The position numbers and the translations under genes were made by a program. The notes beneath the pieces are model-generated. The model was not told the origin of the DNA, searched no databases, and saw only the letters and a list, made by a program, of their open reading frames with translations. From the NCBI GenBank assembly GCA_034508935.3, contig CM067445.1:20464223-20528222 (forward strand): a stretch of 64,000 bases of DNA, given 5' to 3'. Source of the stretch: Berghia stephanieae. Lineage: Eukaryota; Mollusca; Gastropoda; Nudibranchia; Aeolidiidae. Within the stretch, counting starts at the first letter, position 1. Each line of letters begins with the position of its first letter. Of this stretch, positions 26,033 through 59,086 are shown one piece after another.

Positions 26033-26195
26033 TGTAACAGTACAGACAGAGATGATTTGCAAGGGAAAGAAATATCATCTCCCAAAAATATAACTGTACA
26101 TTTGACTGTTTCCCTCCCAGTCAAGGACTCCGGTTAAGGCTAGGACAAAGCAGAAAGTAACTCGGAAAACAGATATAAGGGAAAAGAAGACACAT
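26033..26195 (-). mobile_element. SINE-A fragment (5' part)
   Basis: Contains GAGATGATTTGCAAGG, CATCTCCC and TTTGACTGTTTCCCTCCCAG in family order on the - strand, then breaks off. It abuts the 3' part of another copy. Confidence 0.7.
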
Positions 26196-26318
26196 CGTGA
26201 AAACGTAAAAAAAATGGGAATTAGTTCGAATAGGGAACAGATTCCAAGAGCATACCGTCAATGTGCTTAGTTTGAGATCGCATACAAGTCTCATCTTACA
26301 CCAGCACAGGATCCCACT

Positions 26319-26845
26319 GTTTATGTTTTTAAAGGTTTTACGGCGCTTACAACACATTAAGGTCATATCAGCGTCAGTAAAAATGAAAAAAATGGGATAG
26401 TAAAATGTTCTAGAATTACATTTAAAGCGCCCAAGAATTGGGAAGACATAAAGGGGAATTAGTTCAAATAGGAAACAGATGTAGATTCCAAGAGCACACT
26501 ATCAAAGTACTTAGTTTGAGATCACATAAAAGTCTCATCCAGACACAAGCACAGGTCCCAACGAAGAGGAACACACTCAAATGTTTACAAATCACATATG
26601 TGTACAAAACATGTTACGGTGTTTAACAGAGAGATGATTTACAAGGAAAAAAATGTCATCTCCCGACACTAACTATACATTTGACTGTTTCCCTCTCAGC
26701 CAGGGTATCCGGCCAGGGCCAGGAGAAAACCAAGTAATCTCATTCCAAGACAAAGACAGAAAGCAAGTTGGAAAAGAGATAAAGGGGGATAGAAGACACA
26801 GTAAGTACCTCTCTGCCCACTATGGGAGGACAGGAACCCCACCCT
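26319..26845 (-). mobile_element. SINE-A copy 14, full length, inside another SINE-A
   Basis: A complete copy flanked by GGATCCCACT (26309-26318 and 26846-26855). Both flanks are SINE-A sequence (about 26198-26318 and 26846-27145), so one member inserted into another of the second subfamily. Confidence 0.9.
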
Positions 26846-27145
26846 GGATCCCACTAAGAGAAATACACTCAATTGTTTACAGAATAAACCCAAAACATAA
26901 AAAAAACAATTAACACAACATAACAGCGAGATGATTTGCAAGGGAAAAAATCATCTCCCAAAACTAATACTAACCATTTGACTGTTTCTCTCTCAGCCAA
27001 AGACCCCAGTAAGGGCCAGGACAAAACCAAGCAATCCCATTGGCTGACAAGACAGGAAGCCATTCGGAAAATAGATATAATCGGAGAGAAGACACAGCGG
27101 GTGACCTCCTACCCAACATGGGAGGTCAAATGACCCCACCCAGGG
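26846..27145 (-). mobile_element. SINE-A copy 15, 5' half of the split outer copy
   Basis: Continues the outer element from GGATCCCACTAAGAG to the GACCCCACCCAGG 5' end. Its 3' part lies left of copy 14. Confidence 0.8.
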
Positions 27146-27800
27146 GGTTAGAAAGAATGGGAGGAAGAGTACGACAAGTGAAAAACGGCAATGATGGCAT
27201 ATATTTTAGTTTAATTCAACATCGTGAAATGTCTGCCCATCCAACGCAATGCACATTTCATTAAATCACAATTTTACACATTAAACCAATCCAATCACAG
27301 TCACAAACACGTAAGCTGTTTTATCTCTCATTAACTGTAAGTGTACGTCGTGTTTCATCAGCTGCTGATATACATCATATGCACAGACAGACACACACAC
27401 ACAGAGTAGATAGAGACACGTTTGCATTGAATGAATACAATAAACTTGGAATGTTACTCCTGGTGCTTGTATTATAATACCAAAAAAACACCATTTAGAA
27501 AATAAATCATGGAAATGACGGTATCGAAAAAATAAGGATTAGAATAACTTACAAGATTTTATAAATGTATAAATAACAAGCTGGGAGTGATCATGCTATA
27601 AAAAATATAGTACGTAATGATAAAACTTTAAAAAACTGGCTGTTAATCATAAAAAGTAACTCGTCATAAACCCCACTTTTCACAAATATTTATGATCAAA
27701 TAAAATGATATTTGAGTTCTACAGACTTAAAATATGCGCCTTTTATTATTTAAGGACACTTAAATCATTTATCATTTATTTTGATTCCTTTTCAACATTT

Positions 27801-28316
27801 TGTTTGTTTTCAAGTGTTTTACGGCGCTTGTGACACATTCAGGTCATATTAGCGCCAGTAAAAAGGAAGAAAAGGGGATAGGAAAAAGTTATAGAATTAC
27901 AATTAAATCACCCAAGAAAAGGGAAGACAAAGAAGAATTGTTTCAAATAGGAAACATGTATTTTCCAAGAGCACACAATCAAAGTACTTAGTTTGAGATC
28001 ACCTAAAAGTCTCATCCAGACACAAGCACAGGCCCCCACTAAGAGGAATACACTCAAATGTTTACAAATCATATATAATATGTAAACAAAACATAATGCA
28101 GTGCATAACAGAGAGGTGATTAACAAATAAAATAATATATCTCCAAAAACTAACTATACATTTGACTGTTTTCCTCTCAGCCAGGGCCAGGACAGAACCA
28201 AGTAATCTCATTCCAAGACAAAGACAGAAAGCATGTTGGAAAACATATATTATAGGGCGATAGAAGACACAGTCAGTACCTGCCTGCCCACTATGGGAGG
28301 TCAGGAACCCCACCCA
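27801..28316 (-). mobile_element. SINE-A copy 16, full length
   Basis: Flanked by TTTTCAACATTT (27789-27800 and 28317-28328). The right-hand flank recurs after copy 17. Confidence 0.93.
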
Positions 28317-28463
28317 TTTTCAACATTTCAACAAGATATATCTATCCTAAAATGTTTATAAAATATAAAATGTGTGTTAGTCACAATATTATTATGTTCA
28401 GTTCATGGAATTTAATATATTGGTCTTTACTACATGGAACCATTTCAGGAATAAATGGATGAT
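28317..28463. repeat. Unique-sequence segment X, copy 1
   Basis: A 147-base segment directly right of SINE-A copy 16. It recurs at 29001-29147 with only two differences that I can see (CCTAAAATG/CCTGAAATG and CACAATA/CACTATA). Confidence 0.93.
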
Positions 28464-28480
28464 TAATTTAATTTAATTAA

Positions 28481-29000
28481 TTTTTTAAGGGTTTTACGGC
28501 GCTTGCAACACATTTAGGTCATATCAGCGCCAGTAAAAAGGGGGAAAATGGATAGTAAAAACATTCTAGATGTACAATTAAAAGGACTTGAAGAAAAAGT
28601 AAGACATAGTGGAAAGGTTCAAATAGGGAACAGATGCAGATTCCAAGAGCACACTATCAGTGTACTTAGTTTGAGATTACCCAAAAGTCTCACCCAGACA
28701 CCAGCACAAGATCCCACTAAGAGGAACACGCTCAAATGTTTACAAATCACATGTTGAAAATAAATAAAAATAGCAGTACATAACAAAGATATGATTTACA
28801 AGGAAAAAATATCATCTCCCAAAACTATAACCATACATTCAACTGTTTCCCTCCCAGCCAGGACTCAGGACAGGGTCAGGACAAACCTAAGTTATCTCAT
28901 TCCAAGACAAAGATAGAAAGCAATTGGAAAACAGATATAGGGGATAGAAGACACAGTCCGTACCTCCCTGCCCACTATGGGAGGTCAAGAACCCCACCCA
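28481..29000 (-). mobile_element. SINE-A copy 17 (second subfamily)
   Basis: Complete. Its right flank is a second copy of copy 16's right flank, duplication half included, while its left flank (AATTTAATTTAATTAA) is unrelated. Its own duplication is therefore missing on the right. Confidence 0.9.
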
Positions 29001-29147
29001 TTTTCAACATTTCAACAAGATATATCTATCCTGAAATGTTTATAAAATATAAAATGTGTGTTAGTCACTATATTATTATGTTCAGTTCATGGAATTTAAT
29101 ATATTGGTCTTTACTACATGGAACCATTTCAGGAATAAATGGATGAT
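29001..29147. repeat. Unique-sequence segment X, copy 2
   Basis: The same 147 bases directly right of SINE-A copy 17; beyond it the sequence (GTGATCAAGGAATGG) differs from that after copy 1. Confidence 0.93.
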
Positions 29148-30207
29148 GTGATCAAGGAATGGACAATTCAATCGTGGATTTATCAGCAGTTGTTGGATAC
29201 ACCATCAGTCTCCATGGCAACCTACATTTCATTACGAGAATAAAAACAAAAAAAAAACAACAAAAAAAAAAAAACATTAATCCTAATAATGATCAAGTTT
29301 TATTTTTTAACTATCTATCTTTTGGAAAAAAAAGTAATTGCCGTAGTGGGGTTTCATTTGCTTAATAGAATTATATCAAAACTTTGCAACTCCTTTTTTA
29401 TTGGTTCCCTAAGTATCTAGAAAAAGTAAATCGAGAATATTGGTTGGAAATAAAAATGACTAGAGGATAGGGTAGCAGTTTATCAAACCAACTGAGAAGC
29501 TCTTAGGAATTCCATGGCCCCAATCCAGGAAAACCTTTCATAATCATCTTTAAATCTTTTATCTTTAAAATACCACAGCTTTTCCCTTTAATTAAAAATG
29601 TTATTTGTGAATAAGACACACACTTTTAACTCTTACTGATTTGGTTCATATCCCCTGTGTGTTGAGAAAAACACCGAGATATGATTTTCTTTGTGTATAA
29701 AGCAAGGGTAAGTTTTGAACTAGTTAATCAAATCTAAGAGATCTTTAATTGCCTCTCTTACTCTTATGTAAACTATACTATAAGCTTTAATTCTTGCACC
29801 CTTTTAAAATACACTACCTTTCCTATACACTAAACAATATTATGAGCATTGATGAACCATAAGCTACAAATATGTACTGTATTTATAAGACGGATATATA
29901 AAAATTAGTTGTGAGCTCTTTTCATCATGGTTACAATGGAACTATAAAACCAAAACAAAATATTTTCCATAATAGCGAATGTTGATCTAACTGAAAGAAT
30001 GAGCCTGTATTTGTACAAAAGATAAGAGGGAGCAATTGTTAAGTGCTGTCTCGAGCGAGAAAGACCCTGGAGTAAATCCCCAACTCCACAAGCTTGTGGG
30101 TATTTCAATACCACTCAAGTCGTCATTATATTAATATTCATAATCATCATTACAAATTTTGCTTGGCTGTTTCTTATAGAATCAAATACGCTCCTATACT
30201 AATAGAT

Positions 30208-31743
30208 AACAACAAGATATGAAGTGAGTAGAAAAGTGCCAGAAGACAATAGAGAATAAAAAATTTTTTCGCGGCGGTGGTGGGGTTTGAACCTGCGACC
30301 TTATTGGTACGACAACTCCGCCTGGCAGGTGAGAGCGTGGCTCTACCGTGTGAGCTATCCACGAACACAAAAATATTCGTTTCAAACCCAAAGTCATTTC
30401 TAGATCCCTCTCTCACCCACTTCTTGAGATCGCCGATTCGTTCACCACCATCGCGAAGTAATTTTGACCAGCAGTTAAGCTTAATAGCCAATATTCTCAT
30501 CACAAACATATAACATAGAAACGATTGAGACATTGAGTATGCTCAGGTGTATGGGGTGAATTTTTAATTCAGAAAAGTGAGTGGAGCAGGCACTTATGTT
30601 GGTAACAACAAGATATGAAGTGAGTAGAAAAGTGCCAGAAGACAATAGAGAATAAAAAATTTTTTCGCGGCGGTGGTGGGGTTTGAACCTGCGACTTTAT
30701 TGGTACGACAACTCCGCCTGGCAGGTGAGAGCGTGGCTCTACCGTGTGAGCTATCCACGAACACAAAAATATTCGTTTCAAACCCAAAGTCATTTCTAGA
30801 TCCCTCTCTCACCCACTTCTTGAGATCGCCGATTCGTTCACCACCATCGCGAAGTAATTTTGACCAGCAGTTAAGCTTAATAGCCAATATTCTCATCACA
30901 AACATATAAGATAGAAACGATTGAGACATTGAGTATGCTCCGGTGTATGGGGTGAATTTTTAATTCAGAAAAGTGAGTGGAGCAGGCACTTATGTTGGTA
31001 ACAACAAGATATGAAGTGAGTAGAAAAGTGCCAGAAGACAATAGAGAATAAAAATTTTTTTCGCGGCGGTGGTGGGGTTTGAACCTGCGACCTTATTGGT
31101 ACGACAACTCCGCCTGGCAGGTGAGAGCGTGGCTCTACCGTGTGGGCTATCCACGAACACAAAAATATTCGTTTCAAACCCAAAGTCATTTCTAGATCCC
31201 TCTCTCACCCACTTCTTGAGATCGCCGATTCGTTCACCACCATCGCGAAGTAATTTTGACCAGCAGTTAAGCTTAATAGCCAATATTCTCATCACAAACA
31301 TATAACATAGAAACGATTGAGACATTGAGTATGCTCCGGTGTATGGGGTGAATTTTTAATTCAGAAAAGTGAGTGGAGCAGGCACTTATGTTGGTAACAA
31401 CAAGATATGAAGTGAGTAGAAAAGTGCCAGAAGACAATAGAGAATAAAAAATTTTTTCGCGGCGGTGGTGGGGTTTGAACCTGTGACCTTATTGGTACGA
31501 CAACTCCGCCTGGCAGGTGAGAGCGTGGCTCTACCGTGTGAGCTATCCACGAACCAAAAATATTCGTTTCAAACCCAAAGTCATTTCTAGATCCCTCTCT
31601 CACCCACTTCTTGAGATCGCCGATTCGTTCACCACCATCGCGAAGTAATTTTGACCAGCAGTTAAGCTTAATAGCCAATATTCTCATCACAAACATATAA
31701 CATAGAAACGATTGAGACATTGAGTATGCTCCGGTGTATGGGG
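30208..31743 (-). repeat. Left arm: four units, tRNA-like core on the - strand
   Basis: Three full 396-bp units and a fourth that ends near GTATGGGGTGAA. The cores lie at about 30272-30365 and every 396 bases after. Confidence 0.9.
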
Positions 31744-33030
31744 TGAAAAATTTAAATTTTTATTCTCTATTGTCTTCTGGCACTTTTCTACTCACTTCAT
31801 ATCTTGTTGTTACCAACATAAGTGCCTGCTCCACTCACTTTTCTGAATTAAAAATTCACCCCATACACCGGAGCATACTCAATGTCTCAATCGTTTCTAT
31901 CTTATATGTTTGTGATGAGAATATTGGCTATTAAGCTTAACTGCTGGTCAAAATTACTTCGCGATGGTGGTGAACGAATCGGCGATCTCAAGAAGTGGGT
32001 GAGAGAGGGATCTAGAAATGACTTTGGGTTTGAAACGAATATTTTTGTGTTCGTGGATAGCTCACAAGGTAGAGCCACGCTCTCACCTGCCAGGCGGAGT
32101 TGTCGTACCAATAAGGTCGCAGGTTCAAACCCCACCACCGCCGCGAAAAAAATTTTTATTCTCTATTGTCTTCTGGCACTTTTCTACTCACTTCATATCT
32201 TGTTGTTACCAACATAAGTGCCTGCTCCACTCACTTTTCTGAATTAAAAATTCACCCCATACACCGGAGCATACTCAATGTCTCAATCGTTTCTATCTTA
32301 TATGTTTGTGATGAGAATATTGGCTATTAAGCTTAACTGCTGGTCAAAATTACTTCGCGATGGTGGTGAACGAATCGGCGATCTCAAGAAGTGGGTGAGA
32401 GAGGGATCTAGAAATGACTTTGGGTTTGAAACGAATATTTTTGTGTTCGTGGATAGCTCACACGGTAGAGCCACGCTCTCACCTGCCAGGCGGAGTTGTC
32501 GTACCAATAAGGTCGCAGGTTCAAACCCCACCACCGCCGCGAAAAAAATTTTTATTCTCTATTGTCTTCTGGCACTTTTCTACTCACTTCATATCTTGTT
32601 GTTACCAACATAAGTGCCTGCTCCACTCACTTTTCTGAATTAAAAATTCACCCATACACCGGAGCATACTCAATGTCTCAATCGTTTCTATCTTATATGT
32701 TTGTAATGAGAATATTGGCTATTAAGCTTAACTGCTGGTCAAAATTACTTCGCGATGGTGGTGAACGAATCGGCGATCTCAAGAAGTGGGTGAGAGAGGG
32801 ATCTAGAAATGACTTTGGGTTTGAAACGAATATTTTTGTGTTCGTGGATAGCTCACACGGTAGAGCCACGCTCTCACCTGCCAGGCGGAGTTGTCGTACC
32901 AATAAGGTCGCAGGTTCAAACCCCACCACCGCCGCGAAAAAAATTTTTATTCTCTATTGTCTTCTGGCACTTTTCTACTCACTTCATATCTTGTTGTTAC
33001 CAACATAAGTGCCTGCTCCACTCACTTTTC
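31744..33030 (+). repeat. Right arm: about three and a quarter units, tRNA-like core on the + strand
   Basis: Begins mid-unit with AAATTTAAATTTTTATTCTC, then units of 396, 396 and 395 bp, then 32 bases of a fifth. The box A-like core carries TAGCTCACAAGG in the first unit and TAGCTCACACGG in the others. Confidence 0.9.
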
Positions 33031-33293
33031 TATACTAATAGATGCAATTACAGGTAATATATTTTTTCCAAGACAAAAATTACAAATTTATTGAAAGACG
33101 AATTTACACGAAATTCATTATTCATTTTCTTTTTTAAGTGTGAAATTCGCAAAAGCTTTATTAGTGAAAATCCACACCCAGTGTTTTTTTTTTTTTTTTT
33201 TTTTTAAATAGATTTTTTACTTTCAGAAGTCAATCCTTTTCACCTGTCAAATAAATTTTAACCATAAATTGACTTAAATAATTAACTTATATT

Positions 33294-33480
33294 AAAGATC
33301 TGAACGAGTGTGTAAGAAAGGTGCCAGACAAAGCAAGAAAATAAAATACAAGAGAAAAAAAAGATCCCAAAAAATCTGATTTCTTTCTTGCTTTGTCTGG
33401 CACCTTTCATACACACTTGTTCAGATCTTTATCTTTCATCGGTGCCTGCTCCCTAGTTTCTTAATTTGATATACTTATAC
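33294..33480. mobile_element. Diverged small relative of the inverted array
   Basis: Arms AAGATCTGAACGAGTGTGTA and the inverse of TACACACTTGTTCAGATCTT form a hairpin of about 47 bp. The arms contain GGTGCCAGACAAAG, and after the right arm comes CGGTGCCTGCTCCCTAG. These match the array's AGTGCCAGAAGACAA and AGTGCCTGCTCCACTCA in order and spacing. There is no tRNA-like core. Confidence 0.65.
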
Positions 33481-33534
33481 TATGTATTTTTAATCTGTAC
33501 ACGAGTGACCTCTGAATTTGAATATATGTAAGAT

Positions 33535-33553
33535 AATAATAATAATAATATTA

Positions 33554-33591
<38 letters not shown>

Positions 33592-33638
33592 TAATAGTAA
33601 TAATAAAAATGATAATAATAATAATCATCATCATCATC

Positions 33639-33675
<37 letters not shown>
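33535..33675. repeat. (AAT)n
   Basis: Interrupted AAT and ATC triplet run. Confidence 0.93.
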
Positions 33676-33678
<3 letters not shown>

Positions 33679-35023
33679 CACTAACACATCGATGCAATAG
33701 ATAAAAGTGAGCATTCCATCATGCTTCATCTCATTCATATCTCTACCGTCAATATATATGTATATATATATAAATATATACAAAAGGACTTGAGGTGATC
33801 AGCAATAGGTTTATGGATTCATAAATATATAACTTACATAAACGGAATAAAAAGTAACTTACAAAAACTTGGTAAATGATTTCATAAATGTGTTACTTAC
33901 AAAAAAAAACCCAAAAACTTTAAAATTCATATGAACATTAATATCATGATTTTAGTGTAAGTGATAAAATGATAAAACATTGGTGTGCAAATAAATATGA
34001 GCAGATTCCAAAGTAAAATCTTTATGTTGGTTGGTTGAAGACATGGATTGCCCATAGAATAAATCCGAACATGTGTAAATTTAACAGCCGTGTGTGATGG
34101 TGTACAAATTACAACAAGGTTTATACCAAAAAAAATTGTGATCCACAGGTTCAAATGGTATTAACTCTCTTGAGTTCAAACTCATTGAAAATCAAACAAA
34201 TTTGTTCGATAATCCATGTATTAGGAACTCGAGAGTTAAGTAAGGGTGGCCTAGCTACTGAAAATTGACTTCATACTAGTAAAAACACAAAACTTAGATT
34301 AAGTTCTTTTTATTTGCATGAGTCCAAGTTGTTTTTGTTTTTTTTCAAGGGCCAAAAATAAACATTTTCTATTTCTGATCATTTGAAATATAAATCCCTT
34401 ACAGTAAGTGATTTTTTTTTTTACCCCAAAATATTAATACCGATTTGAGGCTATGGGTCACAATTTTACCGACAATAAGCAGAACTATTTTGTTTGTCTT
34501 TGGAAAACAAACAATCAAAAAAATTGAACAGCAAGAAATGCACCAGGGTTTCATTTTCTTTTCTTTAAAAACTACGTTTCACATTCAATACTACATAATA
34601 TATTTTTTGCATAAAATGCCTATCATCTGTCTCTCTTTCTTTCATTCACTGTAATCATATATTTCAATTTCACATTCAAAATTTTTCTTTTAAATCTTTG
34701 CAGCACACAATTGCTGTATAATGCAAGAAAGAACAAGGGGATATTAGGAACTTAAGCATTTCATTTTCGCATAATTTTATTAATGTCAATGATTATTTTT
34801 TTTACATCTGGTATGTAAAGTGAGTAAAAGGATTTCAAACGTTTCAGTCCTGATTCACAAGTGAAATAACAACACCATAATCAGTGTTCAATCTCCATAT
34901 TCTGAAACAATATCTCCCCACATATTGATTTAAATTGCGATCATGATTGATATTGATTTTTTTAAAATTTATTATCATTATATTTGTGTGGGTTGTTTTT
35001 GTTGTTTTTTGTTTTTTTGCAAG

Positions 35024-35055
<32 letters not shown>

Positions 35056-36262
35056 GTTTTTTTGTTCTTATTTCATATCTTTGGTGGAACAAAGCAGAAA
35101 ATAGATAATCAACATATTGTTTTAATAGATTGCAGAAAATTTAAATGCAGTGGCATACTGTAAAAATTTACTCGAGGAGGAAAACAATACAAGCCAGCTA
35201 TGTACTATTTGAACCAGCGTAATCCATCCGGCAAAAATTTCATCTATGTGCCCAGAAAAAAGAACAGATAAACCGAACTATTCTGTAAAATATAATAGGA
35301 TTGAGAAAAGAGTCTTTGTTTATAAATTAACAAGTCATCCTGACTATGATAACCAATTAGAAATATCCCGACCAACAAATGATATTAAAGCTCTGATATT
35401 ACCTAAGAAGAACACAAGACACAAATTAATGTATCTTTGATTTTTAATTCATAATTTAGAAAGCGAGTGAAACACATAGTCTGAGTTTAAAAATTGGAAG
35501 TTCTGGTATTACAAATGTAACTACAAAACCTATCCTGATTAGATCTATTCCTCTCTTGTGTAACCAGGTAACAACTTCGACAGAAGAGTCATAATGATTG
35601 GATATACCGTCCCTCAATGATCGAAGTAAAAGACTGAAAACATTGATAAATAAACCATCTCATAACCTCATTACCTATTTTTTACCAAAAAAAAAAAGAG
35701 CTTACTATCTTTTTTAATCTTACATTTTGCACATGATTCTTAGTTTTAAAATCCAAAACAAATATAGTCAAATATTAAAATTACATCTAAACAAAAATCC
35801 ATTTTACAAGCTGTATGTCGTGCGTGTCAAATATCCTGCTGGATAAGAGAACAAGAACTATTCACAGTCACACACAGTAAAAATACTTTTTTTGTTTTTC
35901 CAAGGTTATAAACGTGAATCGAAATGAAATTTATACAGAATGTGTCTTTGCAATAATATACATATCACAAGTGATGTGTTTTATATCTTCATGTTAAGAA
36001 TTTGAGAAGAAGAAAAAATATAAACGAACACTTGAAAAACAAAGACCATTTTAGTTTCAGAATCACCTAATCTTTCCTCGGAGCCAGTGAGTCCCAGACA
36101 AAGAATTCAATCATACATTTTCAAAAGACTTGGTCATTTAACAAATAATAATATCAATATGAACACAAAAACAAAACAAAAATATATATATAAATATATA
36201 TATATGTGAACTTGGTTCATTGAAAAATGACATGCAAAATTCATGTTAGATTGACGATTTGT

Positions 36263-36794
36263 TTGTTTTTGTTTTTGTTTTTAAGGGTTTTACGGTGCTT
36301 GCAACACATTAAGGTCATATCAGCGCCAGTAAAAAGGAAAAATAGGATAGTAAAAAGTTCTAGAATTACAATTAAAGCACCAAAGAAAAGGTAAGACAAA
36401 GGGGAATTGGTTCAAATAAATAGGAAACAGAAGTAGATTCCAAGAGCACACCATCAAAGTACTTAGTTTGAGATCACCTATAAGTCTCATCCAGACACAA
36501 GCACAGGTCCCCAATAAGAGGAATACATTCAAATGTTTACAAATATGTTAAAAATAAAAAAATAACAATGCATAAGAGAAAGATGATTTACAAGGAAAAA
36601 AATATCATGTCCTGAAATTATAACTATACATTCAACTGTTTTCCTCCCAGTCAAGGACTTCGGTCAGGGTCAGGACAAAACCAAGTAATCTCACTCCAAG
36701 ACAACGACAGGAAACATTGGAAAACGGGTATAGGTGTATAGAAGACACAGCATGTACCTCCCTGCCCACTATGGGAGGTCAGGATCCCCACCCA
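36263..36794 (-). mobile_element. SINE-A copy 18
   Basis: Complete, flanked by TGACGATTTGT (36252-36262) and TGACAATTTGT (36795-36805). Confidence 0.9.
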
Positions 36795-37107
36795 GTGACA
36801 ATTTGTAAACTGGTCGTTATATGAAATAATACGTTATTAAATTCGAAAGTTTTGGTGGTTTTGTTTGATGGGCTAGCCTTGTTAGCTTTACCCAAAAAAA
36901 AAGTGATCATAAGATTATAATTTTTTCACATACCTCGAAGAGGCTGTTAAAAGCCAATGTGAAAATTACTAAACATAACATGTATGTAAAGGTGGCCCTA
37001 CCTCTACCAGTTTAGATCTTTTCAGGAGAGTGGTGCATATTTCAAATGGCAATGAAGAATCAGAACCCAATGGACCAATAAAAATTTGTAATTCTTCTAA
37101 AGCTTAA

Positions 37108-37321
37108 ACGGGGTGCCCACTAGCTCGGTAAAGCACTTGCTTCACCCGTAAAGGTGCACTCAGCATTGACTGTGTACCTAGATTTGTTAGAACTGGCGGG
37201 AAGTATTTTGCGATAGACTAGTATCTTGTCCAAAGGGTAGCAAGCAATTGCAATTGTCCATTTAACATACACGTAAGATCCAAAATAAACTCTGGCTCCA
37301 TGGGCCTTATGGCTCTGAAGG
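37108..37321 (+). mobile_element. Another tRNA-derived SINE remnant
   Basis: The head GGGTGCCCACTAGCTCGGTA with AAGCACTTGCTTCACCCG looks like a tRNA 5' half with a box A. It is followed by a body ending CTCCATGGGCCTTATGGC. The box B is poorly kept. Confidence 0.6.
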
Positions 37322-38161
37322 ACTACTTTTTTAAAGTTAAAACATCAATCTCTGTACCCTCATCATTTGTAATTGTGATCAACATTTTTTTAAAGAAGCA
37401 ATTCAATTTAATATGTATTCTTTACAGGTCTTCAATCACAAAAAAAGGCATTCATATATCCATCAAAAATTTTGAACAGTATTAAAAAGTTTAGCAACCA
37501 ATGTAAACATTTAAAGTTTCAATAGAGCAAATAACAAATAATTGTTTATCGGCTGAATCTTGGAACATTATGACAAATGAGTGATTCAAAAAAGACATAA
37601 ATAGTGTTTTATGGAAATATAACATTTTGGTAAAAATCTGTTTACTCATCGTAGGGAATGAGAAAGGCAACGCTTTAGGGATTGGAATGTGTGTGAATTA
37701 ATATTATTTCATCAACAGGGTTTGTGTGTATAGGACTCTGTGTGTGTGTGTGTGTGTGTGTGTGGTGCGTGTGTGAGGTTGCAATATATGGCATAAGTGA
37801 TGAATAACAAGAACATTATTTAGATGTGTGGGTGTGGAGAGCAGTCTCACGTCAGTCAGTGACACGCAACAGTATCAGCCATAATTGTGATAGTGATGGC
37901 AGTGGCATTCTGTCTTCGTAATTTCACGAAAGTATCACTCATCCATGATTAAAGTGCTCATTCTCCCAACTTAGGCAGTTCATTTAACATCACTTGATTA
38001 TTTTTAGCTGGATGAGTTTCTTACCTTGTAGATGGTAAATTGTATAGATAAATATATTAAAAGTCATTATTCAACAAATGTGTTGAGGCATTTGGTTGTA
38101 ATAGGTAATCACAATAATAAATGATAACAATGACGGTAACGAACGGGTCATATCACAGTTG

Positions 38162-59086
<20,925 letters not shown>

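Larger units (their letters stand above)
30194..33043. mobile_element. Inverted tandem array of 396-bp units with tRNA-like cores, flanked by a 14-bp direct repeat
   Basis: CTATACTAATAGAT stands at 30194-30207 and again at 33030-33043. Between them, 396-bp units begin at 30208, 30604, 31000 and 31396 on one strand. The fourth stops at about 31743, where orientation flips. Units on the other strand start at 31812, 32208, 32604 and 32999, the last cut short. Each unit holds a tRNA-like core (box A TAGCTCACACGGTAGAGC, box B GGTTCAAACCCC) and an AGGCACTT...AAGTGCC hairpin at the unit junction. Units are almost identical. The acceptor and T stems pair poorly, so these are not working tRNA genes. 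Confidence 0.9.
33676..38161. other. Region downstream of the ATPase stop
   Basis: Holds the ATP10 3'UTR on the - strand, of unknown length, with one SINE-A, one tRNA-SINE remnant and long T or A tracts (35028-35050). No second gene is visible. Confidence 0.5.

Noticed and set aside
29905-30114. tRNA-like segment on - near 30050
   Set aside because: GGGGATTTACTCC and GAGTGGTATTGAAATACC hint at boxes B and A, but spacing and stems are too poor to call.
30272-32935. tRNA genes in the 396-bp units
   Set aside because: Boxes A and B are good, but the acceptor and T stems pair poorly and no CCA-compatible end or clear anticodon arm is seen; they are tRNA-derived repeat cores.
30174-33008. Repeated 111- and 78-residue open frames in the array (MSQSFLCYMFVMRILA..., MVGFEPATLLVRQLRL...)
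   Set aside because: They run through the tRNA-like core on both strands and exist only because the units are near-identical; no domain or codon signal.
30194-33043. CRISPR array
   Set aside because: Eukaryotic sequence; 396-bp direct and inverted units without short repeats or spacers.
30208-33480. Hammerhead ribozyme in the array or its relative
   Set aside because: CGATGA and GAAA occur in the relative at about 33.4 kb, but the GGCACC/GGTGCC stem encloses them in the wrong topology, and the array units have no CUGAUGA core.
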